Notes: a model not told the origin generated them from the letters alone. A stretch of DNA of 51,231 nucleotides from DATLHO01 sp035539855 (GCA_035539855.1 DATLHO010000222.1:1-51231); one strand, 5' to 3'. Counted from the stretch's first letter, positions 35,266 to 44,189 are shown. A program made the numbers and translations.

Positions 35266-35661
35266 ATGACCCGGTTCATGTTCAAATCCAAGATCCACCG
35301 TGCGGTCATAACGCAGGCGGACCTCGCGTACGAGGGAAGCCTCACCGTCGATGTGGATCTGATGCGACAGGCCGACCTGCTCGCCTACGAGAAGGTTGCC
35401 GTCGTCAACGTCAACAACGGCGAGCGCTTCGAGACCTATCTGATCGAAGGCGAGCCGGGCAGCGGCGTGATCTGCCTCAACGGCGCGGCCGCGCGCAAGG
35501 GCGCCGTCGGCGACGTCGTGATCATCATCGCCTACGCTTCGATGAGCGACGAGGAGGCTCGCGTGCACAAGCCGACGATCGTGCATGTCGACAGCCGCAA
35601 CCGCGTCGTCTCGACGTCCCACGAACAGCCGGCCGGAAAGGTCTACGAGAGTGTCGAATAG
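35266..35661 (+). CDS. panD: aspartate 1-decarboxylase proenzyme
   Basis: PanD turns aspartate into beta-alanine for pantothenate. The proenzyme of 131 residues has KSKIHRAVITQADLAYEGS; self-cleavage between Gly and Ser of YEGS makes the pyruvoyl cofactor. The conserved NGERFETYLIEG and GAAARKGAVGD follow. ATG 35266 (MTRFMFKSK) matches the usual family N terminus; ATG 35278 would drop four residues. The next gene starts inside its last 11 bases, so they are translated together. Confidence 0.94.
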   Translation: MTRFMFKSKIHRAVITQADLAYEGSLTVDVDLMRQADLLAYEKVAVVNVNNGERFETYLIEGEPGSGVICLNGAAARKGAVGDVVIIIAYASMSDEEARVHKPTIVHVDSRNRVVSTSHEQPAGKVYESVE

Positions 35662-36439
35662 GGTCGCGGCCGCAATCATGGCGGCGGGCAAGGGGACGCG
35701 GATGAAGAGTCCCGAAACCGCCAAGGTCATGTTCCCCGTGGGGGGCGTCCCGATGGTTCATCACGTGGTTCAGCGCGCTCTCGACTGCGCGGCGGAGCGC
35801 GTGATCGCGATCATCGGGCACAACCGTGAGTCCGTCCGCGAGTATCTCGGCGCCGCCTTCGGCGATCGCGTCCAGTTCGCAGAGCAGCGTGAGCAGCTCG
35901 GCACCGGGCACGCGATCATGCAGGCAGCGCCGCTGCTCGGTGACTTCGATGGCGACGTGATCGTTCTTTCCGGTGACGTCCCGCTGCTCGGCGCCGCAAC
36001 GCTCGAGGAGCTTCTTCGCGTGCACCGGGCGGAGGATGCCGTGGCGACCGTGCTGACGGTGACTGCGCCCGACCCGACCGGCTACGGCCGGGTCGTCCGC
36101 CGCGACGACGGCTCGGTCGACCGCATCGTCGAGCACAAGGACGCAAGCGACGTCGAGCGCTCCATCGACGAGATCAACTCCGGCATCTACGTCTTCCGCG
36201 CACCGGCGCTTCTCGAGGCACTCGGCCACCTGCGCAGCGACAACGCGCAGGGCGAGTACTATCTCACCGACGTCTTCGGCTGGTTCCGCTCGCGTGGCGA
36301 GCGGATCGCCGCGTGGCGCTCGTCGGACTTCGGTGAGATCCAGGGGATCAACACGCTCGAGCAGCTCGCGGACGTCGATCGCGAGTTCGCCCGCCGCGCC
36401 GGTCGACCCGACCCCGTCGACGGTCCCGCCGTGCGCTGA
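35651..36439 (+). CDS. GlmU-type nucleotidyltransferase lacking the acetyltransferase domain
   Basis: This 262-residue protein has the uridylyltransferase half of GlmU only: MAAGKGTRMKSPETAKVM, EQLGTGHAIMQ, VLSGDVPLL, YGRVVR, IVEHKDAS, EINSGIYVF and the end GINTLEQLADVDREF. Bifunctional GlmU is about 450 residues and continues in a left-handed beta-helix acetyltransferase, which is absent here. It could make UDP-GlcNAc from GlcNAc-1-phosphate, with another enzyme doing the acetylation, or use another sugar phosphate. GTG 35651 overlaps the end of panD by 11 bases. The stop is clean, with no sign of a frameshift. Confidence 0.82.
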   Translation: MSNRVAAAIMAAGKGTRMKSPETAKVMFPVGGVPMVHHVVQRALDCAAERVIAIIGHNRESVREYLGAAFGDRVQFAEQREQLGTGHAIMQAAPLLGDFDGDVIVLSGDVPLLGAATLEELLRVHRAEDAVATVLTVTAPDPTGYGRVVRRDDGSVDRIVEHKDASDVERSIDEINSGIYVFRAPALLEALGHLRSDNAQGEYYLTDVFGWFRSRGERIAAWRSSDFGEIQGINTLEQLADVDREFARRAGRPDPVDGPAVR

Positions 36440-36456
36440 CTCACCCGCGAACCATC

Positions 36457-36858
36457 ATGAAGATCTCTCACATCGGCATTGCGGTCGACTCGCTCGAGTC
36501 GGCGGTTGCGAACTATGCGGCGCTGTTCGGATCGAACGATCCTCATCGCGAGATCGTCGACGAACAGGGCGTCTCGATCGCCTCGTTCACCGTCGGCGAC
36601 GCGGTCGTCGAGCTGACCGCGGCGACGCGCGAGGCCTCGCCGATCGCGAAGTTCATCGGCAAGCGGGGCGAGGGAATCCATCACATCGCCTTCGAGGTCG
36701 ACGACATCCAGGCGGAGCTCGATCGACTCAAGGCCGCGGGCTGCCGTCTCATCAACGAGACGCCGACCGAGGGCGCGCACGGGATGCTCGTCGCGTTCGT
36801 GCACCCGTCGAGCTTCAACGGCGTGCTCGTCGAGCTCTGCCAGAAGAAGGCGCGATGA
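36457..36858 (+). CDS. mce: methylmalonyl-CoA epimerase
   Basis: This 133-residue protein of the vicinal-oxygen-chelate fold interconverts the two forms of methylmalonyl-CoA, linking propionyl-CoA carboxylation to succinyl-CoA. Metal ligands fit the pattern: His in ISHIGIAVDSLE, the Glu in VVELTAATRE, His in GEGIHHIAFEVDD and Glu in VLVELCQ. The stop overlaps the start of the acylphosphatase gene. With the biotin carrier at 17.5 kb it suggests that the organism metabolises propionate or branched/odd-chain substrates. Confidence 0.9.
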   Translation: MKISHIGIAVDSLESAVANYAALFGSNDPHREIVDEQGVSIASFTVGDAVVELTAATREASPIAKFIGKRGEGIHHIAFEVDDIQAELDRLKAAGCRLINETPTEGAHGMLVAFVHPSSFNGVLVELCQKKAR

Positions 36859-37121
36859 CCCGGCGCTTCCTCGTCAGCGGCCGCGTGCAGGGCGTCGGCT
36901 TCCGCTGGTTCGCCGGGCGCATCGCCGAGGCGTTCGACATCCGCGGCTGGGTCCGCAACGCCGACGACGGCTCGGTCGAGATCCTCGCCTGCGGCACGCC
37001 GGAGAACCTCCGCTCGTTCAAGGAGCAGATCGAGATCGGTCCGACCAGCGCGCGCGTCGACCGGGTCGAGGACGAGGAGCGCCCCGAGGAGCGCTTCGAC
37101 GGCTTCATCGTCAAGCGCTGA
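36855..37121 (+). CDS. acyP: acylphosphatase
   Basis: This 88-residue enzyme hydrolyses acyl phosphates. It has the phosphate-binding loop VSGRVQGVGFRWF, with the catalytic Arg, and the second motif GWVRNADDGSVEILACG, with the catalytic Asn. Length matches the family. ATG 36855 overlaps the preceding stop by four bases (ATGA), so expression is coupled to the epimerase. Confidence 0.94.
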   Translation: MTRRFLVSGRVQGVGFRWFAGRIAEAFDIRGWVRNADDGSVEILACGTPENLRSFKEQIEIGPTSARVDRVEDEERPEERFDGFIVKR

Positions 37122-37182
37122 ACGCGAGCGCGTCACGAGTATTCCTCGCAGCAGTTACCTTCCGTCCTTTCCAGACTGAGCA

Positions 37183-38211
37183 ATGATTCGTCAACCTGTC
37201 GTACTGATTACCGGCGCCGGTGGTGAAATGGGGCACGGCCTCATCACGAGACTCGCCGAGGAGGGCACGCATCAGATCATCGCGCTCGACATGCGCCCGA
37301 TCGAGCCCGAGCTGGCCGAGCGCTGCAGCGAGGTCATCATCGGGAACATCCTCGACGTCGGCATGCTCGAGCAGATCGGCGCCCGCTATCAGATCGGCGG
37401 GATCTTCCATCTGGCGGCGATGCTCTCGACCCGCGGCGAGTTCGTACCGGAGACCGCGCACGACATCAACGTGCAGGGCACGCTCAACCTTCTGAAGCTC
37501 GCCATCGGCGAGGCCCGCAACCAGGGCGCCGACGTTCGCTTCATCTTCCCGAGCTCGATTGCGGTCTACGGCCTTCCCGACGTCGCGACCAAGGCCGCGG
37601 CCGGTCGCGTCGGCGAGGACGAGCACCTGATGCCGACGACCATGTACGGCGTCAACAAACTCGCCTGCGAGCACCTCGGCCGCTACTACTCGAAGCACTA
37701 CCGTCAGCTTGCCGCCGACGCCGATCGTTTCCACGTCGACTTCCGCTCGATCCGTTTCCCGGGGCTCATCAGCGCCGAGACGGTGCCGACCGGAGGCACG
37801 AGCGACTACGCGCCGGAGATGCTCCACGCCGCCGCCCGCGGCGAGGCCTACGCCTGCTTCGCGCGTCCGGACACGCGTATCCCGTTCATGGCGATGCCCG
37901 ACGCGATCGATGCGCTCATGCAGCTCTTCAGCGCGCCGAAGGAGTCGCTGACGCGCACGGCGTACAACATCGGCGCGTTCAGTCCCTCGGCCGAGGCGAT
38001 CCGTGAGCTGACGATCGGCGCCTTTCCGGAAGCGGAGATCACGTGGGAGACGGACGTCAAGCGACAGGGGATTCTCGACTCGTGGCCGGCCGACGTCGAC
38101 GACGACGCCGCGCGCGCCGACTGGGGATTCTCTCCGGCCTACAACGCCGAGCGGTGTTTCCGGGAGTACCTGATCCCGAACATCGCCCGTCGCTACGAGG
38201 CGGTGCGCTAG
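37183..38211 (+). CDS. UDP-glucose-4-epimerase-like L-threonine 3-dehydrogenase
   Basis: This 342-residue NAD-dependent extended SDR has TGAGGEMGHGL at the N terminus, a FHLAAMLSTRGE segment, SSIAVYG and YGVNK as the Tyr/Lys active site. The substrate-side PGLISAETVPTGGTSDYAPEM is characteristic of SDR-type L-threonine 3-dehydrogenases, which oxidise threonine to 2-amino-3-ketobutyrate. The companion ligase (Kbl) is not in the window, so a different nucleotide-sugar substrate cannot be excluded. It is transcribed alone. Confidence 0.82.
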   Translation: MIRQPVVLITGAGGEMGHGLITRLAEEGTHQIIALDMRPIEPELAERCSEVIIGNILDVGMLEQIGARYQIGGIFHLAAMLSTRGEFVPETAHDINVQGTLNLLKLAIGEARNQGADVRFIFPSSIAVYGLPDVATKAAAGRVGEDEHLMPTTMYGVNKLACEHLGRYYSKHYRQLAADADRFHVDFRSIRFPGLISAETVPTGGTSDYAPEMLHAAARGEAYACFARPDTRIPFMAMPDAIDALMQLFSAPKESLTRTAYNIGAFSPSAEAIRELTIGAFPEAEITWETDVKRQGILDSWPADVDDDAARADWGFSPAYNAERCFREYLIPNIARRYEAVR

Positions 38212-38239
38212 GCGGCTTCGCCGGACGCGCGACGGCAGC

Positions 38240-38269
38240 TTGCGTTTTCACGGGGAAGTGATAACTTCG
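38240..38269 (+). promoter_or_regulatory. Bacteroidota-type promoter for the DUF2795-like gene
   Basis: TTG (38240-38242), a 19-base spacer and TAACTTCG (38262-38269) match TTG-N19-TAnnTTTG with one difference in the -7 box. It sits in a 241-base gap and would give a leader of about 180 bases before the ATG at 38453, long enough for regulatory structure. Confidence 0.5.
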
Positions 38270-38452
38270 CGCCCCGCCGCCGCGACCGACGAGGTCACCG
38301 CGACCGACGGCGCTGACGGCTCCTCTGGCGTGGTTCTTGCGACCGGGCACCTACCTGCCGGTACGTCGGACCAACGCGCCGGGAAGACGGCAATCGATCG
38401 CTCACACGAAGACAGTTCTACGTACCCAAGGAATTTTGAGGAGGAGTCGGCA

Positions 38453-38680
38453 ATGTTGTGGACCCCAGACCTGGCAGCGTACCTCGAGGATGCGCCGTGG
38501 CCGGCGACCAAGGAAGAGCTGCTGGATTTCGCCAATCGCACCGGCGCGCCGATGCAGGTGATCGAGAACCTCCAGGAGCTCAACGACGAGGAGGGAGAGG
38601 TCTACGAGAGCATCGAGGACATCTGGCCCGAGGCGTCGAATCATGACCTGTTCTATGACGAGGAGTCCGAGGACTTCTAG
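38453..38680 (+). CDS. DUF2795-like small acidic protein
   Basis: This 75-residue acidic protein has the DUF2795 pattern: a start like LWTPDLAAYLEDAPWPATKEELLDFA, followed by GAPMQVIENLQELND and an acidic helix ending in Tyr/Asp/Glu-rich residues. The function of this family is not known. It has one of the best ribosome-binding sites in the window (GAGGAGGAG) and its own promoter candidate, which suggests strong expression. An upstream reading in the same frame is not conserved and lies before the ribosome-binding site. Confidence 0.75.
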   Translation: MLWTPDLAAYLEDAPWPATKEELLDFANRTGAPMQVIENLQELNDEEGEVYESIEDIWPEASNHDLFYDEESEDF

Positions 38681-38833
38681 TCGCGAGCTCGACGCACGGC
38701 CGGCTCGCGCGCGCCTTCAAGGGTGCGCCCCGCATGCCGGCAGCCAGGACGTCGCAGAGACCCACCGGGGAAGTAGCAGCCTCCATGTGAAGCCGTTGCT
38801 TCCCCGTTGTTGTAGTTCCCCCGGACATCGCCA

Positions 38834-41257
38834 ATGATCGACCGCATCGTCACCGATCGCCTTCGCCGTCGGTTCGCCGTTCTGATCAGCGTCGCCGCCG
38901 TCTGTGCCGGCGCCGCGGCGGCGCGTGCGCAGGACGGCGCCGACGAGCCGCCGCCGCGACACACCACCTCGGCGCGGCCGGTGCTCGTCGATATCGAGTT
39001 CGAGGGCAACGAGGAACCGGATCTCACCGACAAGGTGCTCAAGGCCCAGATCACCTCGAAGGGAACAGAACGGCCCGCGCTCAGGGTGTTCTCGATCTTC
39101 GCGCGCGTCTACGACATCAACCCGCTGATGCCGCAGCGACATCGCGACATGATGCACGAGATCGTCGACAGCCTCAGCGGCGAGGAGCGCTACTTCAACC
39201 CGCGGCTGCTGCAGGAAGACACGATGGCGCTGCGGCGCATCTACCAGCAGTTCGGCTACAACGAGGTCCAGCTCGACTACCGGATCCTCATCGACACCGC
39301 CCGCAACCGCTCGAGGATCCGCTTCTTCATCGACGAGGGGCCGCGCTATCGCAATCACGGCATCACCTACGTCGGCCTCGAGGAGGTACCGGACGAGGTC
39401 CGCGACAAGTTCTCGACGCCCGAGGCCTTCGACGTCGGCGAGGACTACCGCGGCTCGGAGGTCGTCGACGAGTCCGCGCGCGCGGTCGCGATCCTTCAGA
39501 ACGAGGGATACCCGTTCGCGGCGCGCACCGGCGTCGTCACGATCCACCGCGACGACTCGCTGCGCGGCGAGCGCTACAACTCGACCCTCGTCTCGATCTA
39601 CACCGGCGAGCGCTATCGCTTCGGCCAGACCAGCTATCGTCCCGACGACGAGTCGGAGGGACCGGAGCTCAAGACCTGGGTGGTGATGCGGCAGCTCGAG
39701 TACGAGCCCGGGCAGTGGTACAGCCGCCAGCAGGTCGATCAGTCGCTCTCGAACCTCTACGGCCTCGGCGTCTTCGAATACGTCCGGCTGGACTCGCTGA
39801 GCGAGACCACCTCGGGCGACACGCTGGGGATGCAGCTCGTGACCAAGCTCAACGACCCACGCACACTGCTGATCACTCCCGAGGCGAGCTTCGAGCGGTA
39901 CGTCAACGACTACTACGCGTTCATCGGACTCGGTGCGACATTCACCCACGCGAACCTCTTCGGCGGCGCCGAGAAGCTCTCGGTGCAGTTGCGCGGCCGT
40001 CTTCCGTTCGCCGACGTCACCGACGAGCCGCTGTTCACCTACGGCGGTACCGTCTCGTACACCGACCAGACCCTGCTCGGCCGCCGTCAGAGCATCGGCC
40101 TCAACGCGGGCTACGATCGCTCGATGGAGGACCGCGTCATCGAGGCTCGCGTGGTCGACGGCGAGAGCGACGAGAAGACGTATCCGCTGATGTCGGACCG
40201 GCTGTTCGGGTCGGCAGAGTGGACGATGCGCTTTCCGAAGCACACGTTCTTCGGCTCGTTCACCGCGCGCACGACGCTGCAGTACCTGCGCTACATGCGG
40301 GTCCGCGATTACATCTTCAAGAAGGCGACCGTGCGCGTGTCGCAGTGGGACACCTACGACACGCTCGGCGAGTCTCGTGAGGCACTCGCGATCGAGGCGG
40401 TCAACGAGGCGCTGCTGCGCAACATCTTCCGCGAGCAGGTCTGGCTCGGCGACGACTCGACGCTGCCGCGCAACGCCGCGGTGCGCGAGAACTTCGACCG
40501 GCTGAAGATGAGCGTCGTCCTCAACGGCTCGGCCACCGGCGACAAGCGCGACGACTTCTTCGCGCCGCGCAACGGCTACTACGTCGATTTCCGCAGCGAG
40601 ATCGGCGTGACGTTCGCCGGGACGTCCTGGTTCAAGGGGGAGGCCGAGTACCGTCACTACCTGCCCTGGGATGACGACAAGGCGGTGGCGCTGCGAGGGC
40701 ATCTCGGGGGGATCGTTCCGGTAGGGGTCATCAAGCACGTCCCGCTGACGAGCCGCTTCTGGGCCGGCGGCGCCAACAGTCTCCGCGGATGGGGTCCTCG
40801 TGAGATGCTCGTGACGACGCCGCCGGAGCTTCCGGGCGACACGGTCATCGGCCGCGAGGTCGTCCAGCAGGTGCTCGCCGACGGACGTCGCCTGCTTGGC
40901 GGTCTGATCCTGACCGAGCTCAGCGCGGACTGGCGCTGGCGCCCGTTCAACTTCCCGGCGACCTCGACGCTCATGCAGCAGGTCAACCAGTTGATGATGA
41001 TCGTGGGTCTCGATGTGGGCGGCGCGTTCTTCCGCGACTTCGACGAGGACGAGGCGTCGCTCGAGAGGTTCGTCGACAACATCGGTGTCGCGCCCTCACT
41101 GGCGATCGGCTACGACACGCCGATCGGCCCGATTCGCGTCGGCTTCGGCTGGGCGCTGCACGATCCGATCAACCACGCCGACGAGCCATGGGTGACGCAG
41201 CGTCCGGTGACGATCGGTGACTGGGCGTGGTTCTTCTCGATCGGACACGCGTTCTGA
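38834..41257 (+). CDS. Omp85 family outer-membrane assembly protein (BamA/TamA-like)
   Basis: This 807-residue outer-membrane protein starts with a signal peptide (ending AAARAQ) and POTRA-like modules (about residues 45-330, including DIEFEGNEEPD and IDEGPRYRNHGITYVG). The barrel follows, with the Omp85 loop-6 motif in GGANSLRGWGPRE. It ends in a beta-signal with terminal Phe (WFFSIGHAF). Such proteins insert beta-barrel proteins or other substrates into the outer membrane. It may be BamA itself or a TamA/TamL-like relative; the number of POTRA modules is not certain. No skp or lptD gene lies beside it, which argues slightly against BamA. Confidence 0.85.
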   Translation: MIDRIVTDRLRRRFAVLISVAAVCAGAAAARAQDGADEPPPRHTTSARPVLVDIEFEGNEEPDLTDKVLKAQITSKGTERPALRVFSIFARVYDINPLMPQRHRDMMHEIVDSLSGEERYFNPRLLQEDTMALRRIYQQFGYNEVQLDYRILIDTARNRSRIRFFIDEGPRYRNHGITYVGLEEVPDEVRDKFSTPEAFDVGEDYRGSEVVDESARAVAILQNEGYPFAARTGVVTIHRDDSLRGERYNSTLVSIYTGERYRFGQTSYRPDDESEGPELKTWVVMRQLEYEPGQWYSRQQVDQSLSNLYGLGVFEYVRLDSLSETTSGDTLGMQLVTKLNDPRTLLITPEASFERYVNDYYAFIGLGATFTHANLFGGAEKLSVQLRGRLPFADVTDEPLFTYGGTVSYTDQTLLGRRQSIGLNAGYDRSMEDRVIEARVVDGESDEKTYPLMSDRLFGSAEWTMRFPKHTFFGSFTARTTLQYLRYMRVRDYIFKKATVRVSQWDTYDTLGESREALAIEAVNEALLRNIFREQVWLGDDSTLPRNAAVRENFDRLKMSVVLNGSATGDKRDDFFAPRNGYYVDFRSEIGVTFAGTSWFKGEAEYRHYLPWDDDKAVALRGHLGGIVPVGVIKHVPLTSRFWAGGANSLRGWGPREMLVTTPPELPGDTVIGREVVQQVLADGRRLLGGLILTELSADWRWRPFNFPATSTLMQQVNQLMMIVGLDVGGAFFRDFDEDEASLERFVDNIGVAPSLAIGYDTPIGPIRVGFGWALHDPINHADEPWVTQRPVTIGDWAWFFSIGHAF

Positions 41258-41316
41258 GTCGTAGATTTGCGCTTCTGGATTTGATCGCACTTCACGCATC
41301 GAACGAATCAGCAGAC

Positions 41317-41613
41317 ATGCCCACGTACGACTACCTCTGCCGCACCTGCGGCCACCGCTTCGAACACTTCCAGTCGATGAGCTCCGAGCCCCTGACGAAG
41401 TGCCCCGTCGAGGACTGCATCCTCGAGGACGAGCGCAAGGGCACCGGCGACGTCGTCCGCGCGATCGGCGGGGGCGCCGGTCTCGTATTCAAGGGCGGGG
41501 GATTCTATCTCACCGATTACGCGCGCAAGGGATCGAAGGGAGGCGGGGGCGAGGGCGGAAGCTCGTCGGGTGGCGGCACGTCGTCCGGCGGCGGCTCGTC
41601 GTCGGAATCGTAG
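41317..41613 (+). CDS. FmdB family zinc ribbon protein
   Basis: This 98-residue protein begins with the FmdB-type zinc ribbon: PTYDYLCRTCGHRFEHFQS, then CPVEDC, giving two Cys pairs for zinc. After a short conserved stretch (GLVFKGGGFYLTDY) the last 30 residues are almost only Gly and Ser. Such tails are common in the family. Its role is probably regulatory, but is not established. ATG 41317 starts the ribbon. It is convergent with mreD, with only three bases between the genes. Confidence 0.85.
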   Translation: MPTYDYLCRTCGHRFEHFQSMSSEPLTKCPVEDCILEDERKGTGDVVRAIGGGAGLVFKGGGFYLTDYARKGSKGGGGEGGSSSGGGTSSGGGSSSES

Positions 41614-41616
41614 CGG

Positions 41617-42120
41617 CTAGATCTCCGACCACGTCTTCTTGCGCGCGGCGACGAGCATCACGAACACGGCGATCACCGTCGTGTAGAGCGCCGAAGCGAC
41701 GCCCGCACGGCCGAAGAAGCTCCAGAACGACAGGTCGGTCGGCTGGACGTAGAAGAAGTAGTAGATGACGTTGTGCACGAGCGCAGCGAGCGCGACGATG
41801 CCGAGGAAGCGGAACGTGCCGATCGCCTCGTGAGTCGTCAACTGCTCGTTGAAGAAGTAGCCCGCGACGAATGCGGCGATCATCTTCGAGAGGGCATTGG
41901 TGCCCATGATGTCGCTCGAGATGAAGTCGAAGAGCAGGCCGATGATGAATCCGGCGATCTCGCCGGCGAACTGTCCCTCGCGCAGCGCGATGTACACCGC
42001 GAAGATCACGAGCAGGTCGGGCGTCACCTCGTCGACGGCGACGACGCCGAGGTTGAGCTGCACGAGCACCAGCAGCAGTGCGACCGCCGCGTAGCGCATG
42101 AGACTGACCGGGGAGATCAT
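41617..42120 (-). CDS. mreD: rod shape-determining protein MreD
   Basis: This 167-residue integral membrane protein with about five hydrophobic segments completes the MreBCD elongasome, which directs lateral cell-wall synthesis. Marks include LVLVQLNLGVVAVDEVTPDLLVI and the loop GQFAGEIAGFIIGLLFDFIS. It overlaps the mreC stop by four bases. No mrdA (PBP2) or rodA gene follows, unlike in many bacteria where they continue the operon; the convergent FmdB-type gene ends here instead. Confidence 0.9.
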   Translation of the reverse strand: MISPVSLMRYAAVALLLVLVQLNLGVVAVDEVTPDLLVIFAVYIALREGQFAGEIAGFIIGLLFDFISSDIMGTNALSKMIAAFVAGYFFNEQLTTHEAIGTFRFLGIVALAALVHNVIYYFFYVQPTDLSFWSFFGRAGVASALYTTVIAVFVMLVAARKKTWSEI

Positions 42121-42977
42121 CGCGATCCCTCCCCGGCATCGTCGAGCGAGTCGACCGTCTCGCGGATCCTCTCGCGCTCGGGGTCGGGCTGCTGCAGCAC
42201 GACGAACGCCTCGTCGAGCGTGGCGAAGTCGACCGCGGGCGCGACCACGATGCGATAGAACAGCGTCCCTTCCTCCTGCTCGATCGAACGGATCGTACCG
42301 ACGACGAGGTTGGCGGGGTAGAGCTCGGAGTAGCCGGAGGTGACGATGGTGTCCACCTTCAACTGCGGGCGCACGGCTTCGATCTGCCGAAGGAGCATGT
42401 GGCGCCCGCCCTCGTAATCCCAGGTCAGCATTCCCTCGTTGCGGCCGCGCAGGGTCATCACCGACAGACGGGTATCACGGTTGAGAAGCAGCTGGACGAT
42501 GGAGTTGTTGGGGGTGAGGCCGACGATGCGACCGACGAGGCCGCGCTCGGTGATCACGGGCATCCCTTCGCGCACGCCATCCTTCTCGCCGACGTTGAGC
42601 ACCGCGAAGTTGCGGGCCTGGATGACCGACTTGCCGCGGACCTCGGCCGCGAGCAGCTTCATCGGCGAGCGCTCCTTGAACTCGAGCATCGCGCGGAGCT
42701 TCTCGGCCTTGATGCCGGCCTCGCGCAGATCCATCAGCTCGACCGACTGATCGCGCACGAGCTGGCGCAGCGAGCGGTTCTCGGTCTGCAGGGCGTAGGG
42801 ATTCGGCACCCACGTGAACGCCGACTGCACCGAGGCGATGATCCCGACCGAGATCGTCCGGAACGAGCGCAACTGGGTGTTGCTGCTCGTCGCGATCATG
42901 ATCATCGAGATCACGATGAGCACCAACGCCGTGACGTACTCTTTGTATCGGAGGATGAGGTCGGCGATGCGGTACAT
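42117..42977 (-). CDS. mreC: rod shape-determining protein MreC
   Basis: This 286-residue protein links the cytoplasmic MreB filament to the periplasmic wall enzymes. It has one N-terminal membrane segment (about residues 11-31), a coiled coil (about 65-100, LRQLVRDQSVELMDLREAG) and two beta-barrel domains (GMPVITERGLVGRIVGLTPN). It lies between mreB (50-base gap) and mreD (four-base overlap). The C-terminal tail beyond the barrel is acidic and probably flexible. Confidence 0.93.
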   Translation of the reverse strand: MYRIADLILRYKEYVTALVLIVISMIMIATSSNTQLRSFRTISVGIIASVQSAFTWVPNPYALQTENRSLRQLVRDQSVELMDLREAGIKAEKLRAMLEFKERSPMKLLAAEVRGKSVIQARNFAVLNVGEKDGVREGMPVITERGLVGRIVGLTPNNSIVQLLLNRDTRLSVMTLRGRNEGMLTWDYEGGRHMLLRQIEAVRPQLKVDTIVTSGYSELYPANLVVGTIRSIEQEEGTLFYRIVVAPAVDFATLDEAFVVLQQPDPERERIRETVDSLDDAGEGSR

Positions 42978-43027
42978 GGATCAGCGAGTCGGGCAACGAA
43001 CGGCGGGCGACGATCGTGAGGCGTCGT

Positions 43028-44047
43028 CTAGTAGCGCTTGCTCTTGATCAGGACCTGCGAGTAGCGCCCGAGGTTCTCGAGCACCTTGCCGGTGCCGCGG
43101 ACGACCGCGGTCAGCGGATCGTCGGCGACAAAGACCGGAAGCGAGGTCTCGCGGCGCAGACGCTCGTCGAGCCCGCGAAGCAGCGCGCCGCCGCCGGTGA
43201 GCATGATGCCGCGGTCGAGGATGTCCGCCGAGAGTTCGGGCGGAGTGCGCTCGAGCGAGAGCTTAACCGCGTCGACGATCGCCATGATCGGCTCCGAGAG
43301 CGCGTCGCGGATCTCCGAGCTGCTGACGGTCGTCATGCGCGGCACGCCGGCGACGAGGTCGCGGCCCTTGACCTCGATCTGGATCTCGTCCTCGAGGGCG
43401 ATCGCCGAGCCGACCTCGTGCTTGATCGCCTCGGCCGTGCGCTCGCCGATGAGGATGTTGTGCTGCTTCTTGAAGAACTGGGTGATCGCGTTGGTCATCT
43501 CGTCGCCGGCGATGCGGATCGACTCGTCGTTGACGATGCCCGAGAGCGCGATGACCGCGATCTCGGTGGTGCCGCCGCCGATATCGATGATCATGTTGCC
43601 GACCGGAGCCTCGACGTCGAGGCCGATGCCGATCGCCGCGGCCATGGGCTCGGCGATCAGGTGCACCTCCTTGGCGCCGGCATGCTCGGCCGAATCACGC
43701 ACCGCCCGCTTCTCGACCTCGGTGATGCCCGACGGCACGCACACGACGATGCGTCGCGACGGCTGCCAGCTCGGGGAGATCTTGCGGATGAAGGCTCGCA
43801 GCATCCCCTCGGCGATCTCGAAATCCGCGATCACGCCATCCTTGAGCGGACGGATCGTCTTAATGTCTCGATGGGTCTTGCCGATCATCGCCTGGGCCTC
43901 GCGGCCGATCGCGACGATCTTCTTGGTCGTTCTGTCGAAGGCGACGATCGAGGGCTCGTTCAGAACGATCCCCTTGCCCTTCATCCAGATGAGCGTGTTG
44001 GCAGTACCGAGGTCGATGGCTATGTCGTTGGAGAGAAGACCGCGCAC
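43028..44047 (-). CDS. mreB: rod shape-determining protein MreB
   Basis: This actin-like ATPase of 339 residues polymerises under the membrane and positions the wall machinery. The phosphate loops are IDLGTANTLIW and IDIGGGTTEIAVI, and LTGGGALLRGLDERL is near the adenosine pocket. The start is taken as GTG 44047, which gives the usual N terminus (RGLLSNDIAIDLGT) and family length. A longer in-frame reading up to TTG 44161 would start inside a strong -7 promoter box (44159-44166) and so cannot be used from that promoter. Confidence 0.94.
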   Translation of the reverse strand: MRGLLSNDIAIDLGTANTLIWMKGKGIVLNEPSIVAFDRTTKKIVAIGREAQAMIGKTHRDIKTIRPLKDGVIADFEIAEGMLRAFIRKISPSWQPSRRIVVCVPSGITEVEKRAVRDSAEHAGAKEVHLIAEPMAAAIGIGLDVEAPVGNMIIDIGGGTTEIAVIALSGIVNDESIRIAGDEMTNAITQFFKKQHNILIGERTAEAIKHEVGSAIALEDEIQIEVKGRDLVAGVPRMTTVSSSEIRDALSEPIMAIVDAVKLSLERTPPELSADILDRGIMLTGGGALLRGLDERLRRETSLPVFVADDPLTAVVRGTGKVLENLGRYSQVLIKSKRY

Positions 44048-44158
44048 GAGATCTGCTTCGAATGGATTGCGAGCGTGAAAACGAAAGGGCGATTCGACGG
44101 GCTGGCCATCGATGATCTGGTCGAGGGTGTCGGGACCTCCACCGTCGGGTAGATCGTG

Positions 44159-44189
44159 CAAATATCACCATTCGGCGACGGCATTCCAA
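44159..44189 (-). promoter_or_regulatory. Bacteroidota-type promoter for mreBCD
   Basis: On the minus strand TTG (44187-44189), a 20-base spacer and GATATTTG (44159-44166) match TTG-N20-TAnnTTTG with one difference in the -7 box. Predicted transcription starts near 44153, giving a leader of about 105 bases before the GTG of mreB. Confidence 0.6.

Noticed and set aside
38717..40738. A 673-codon minus-strand frame opposite the Omp85 gene
   Set aside because: The Omp85 protein on the other strand has POTRA, loop-6 and beta-signal motifs; the antisense frame has no motif and biased shadow composition.
44048..44161. Longer MreB starting at TTG 44161
   Set aside because: The TTG is part of a -7 promoter box, so it would not be on the transcript, and the extra 38 residues are not like MreB.
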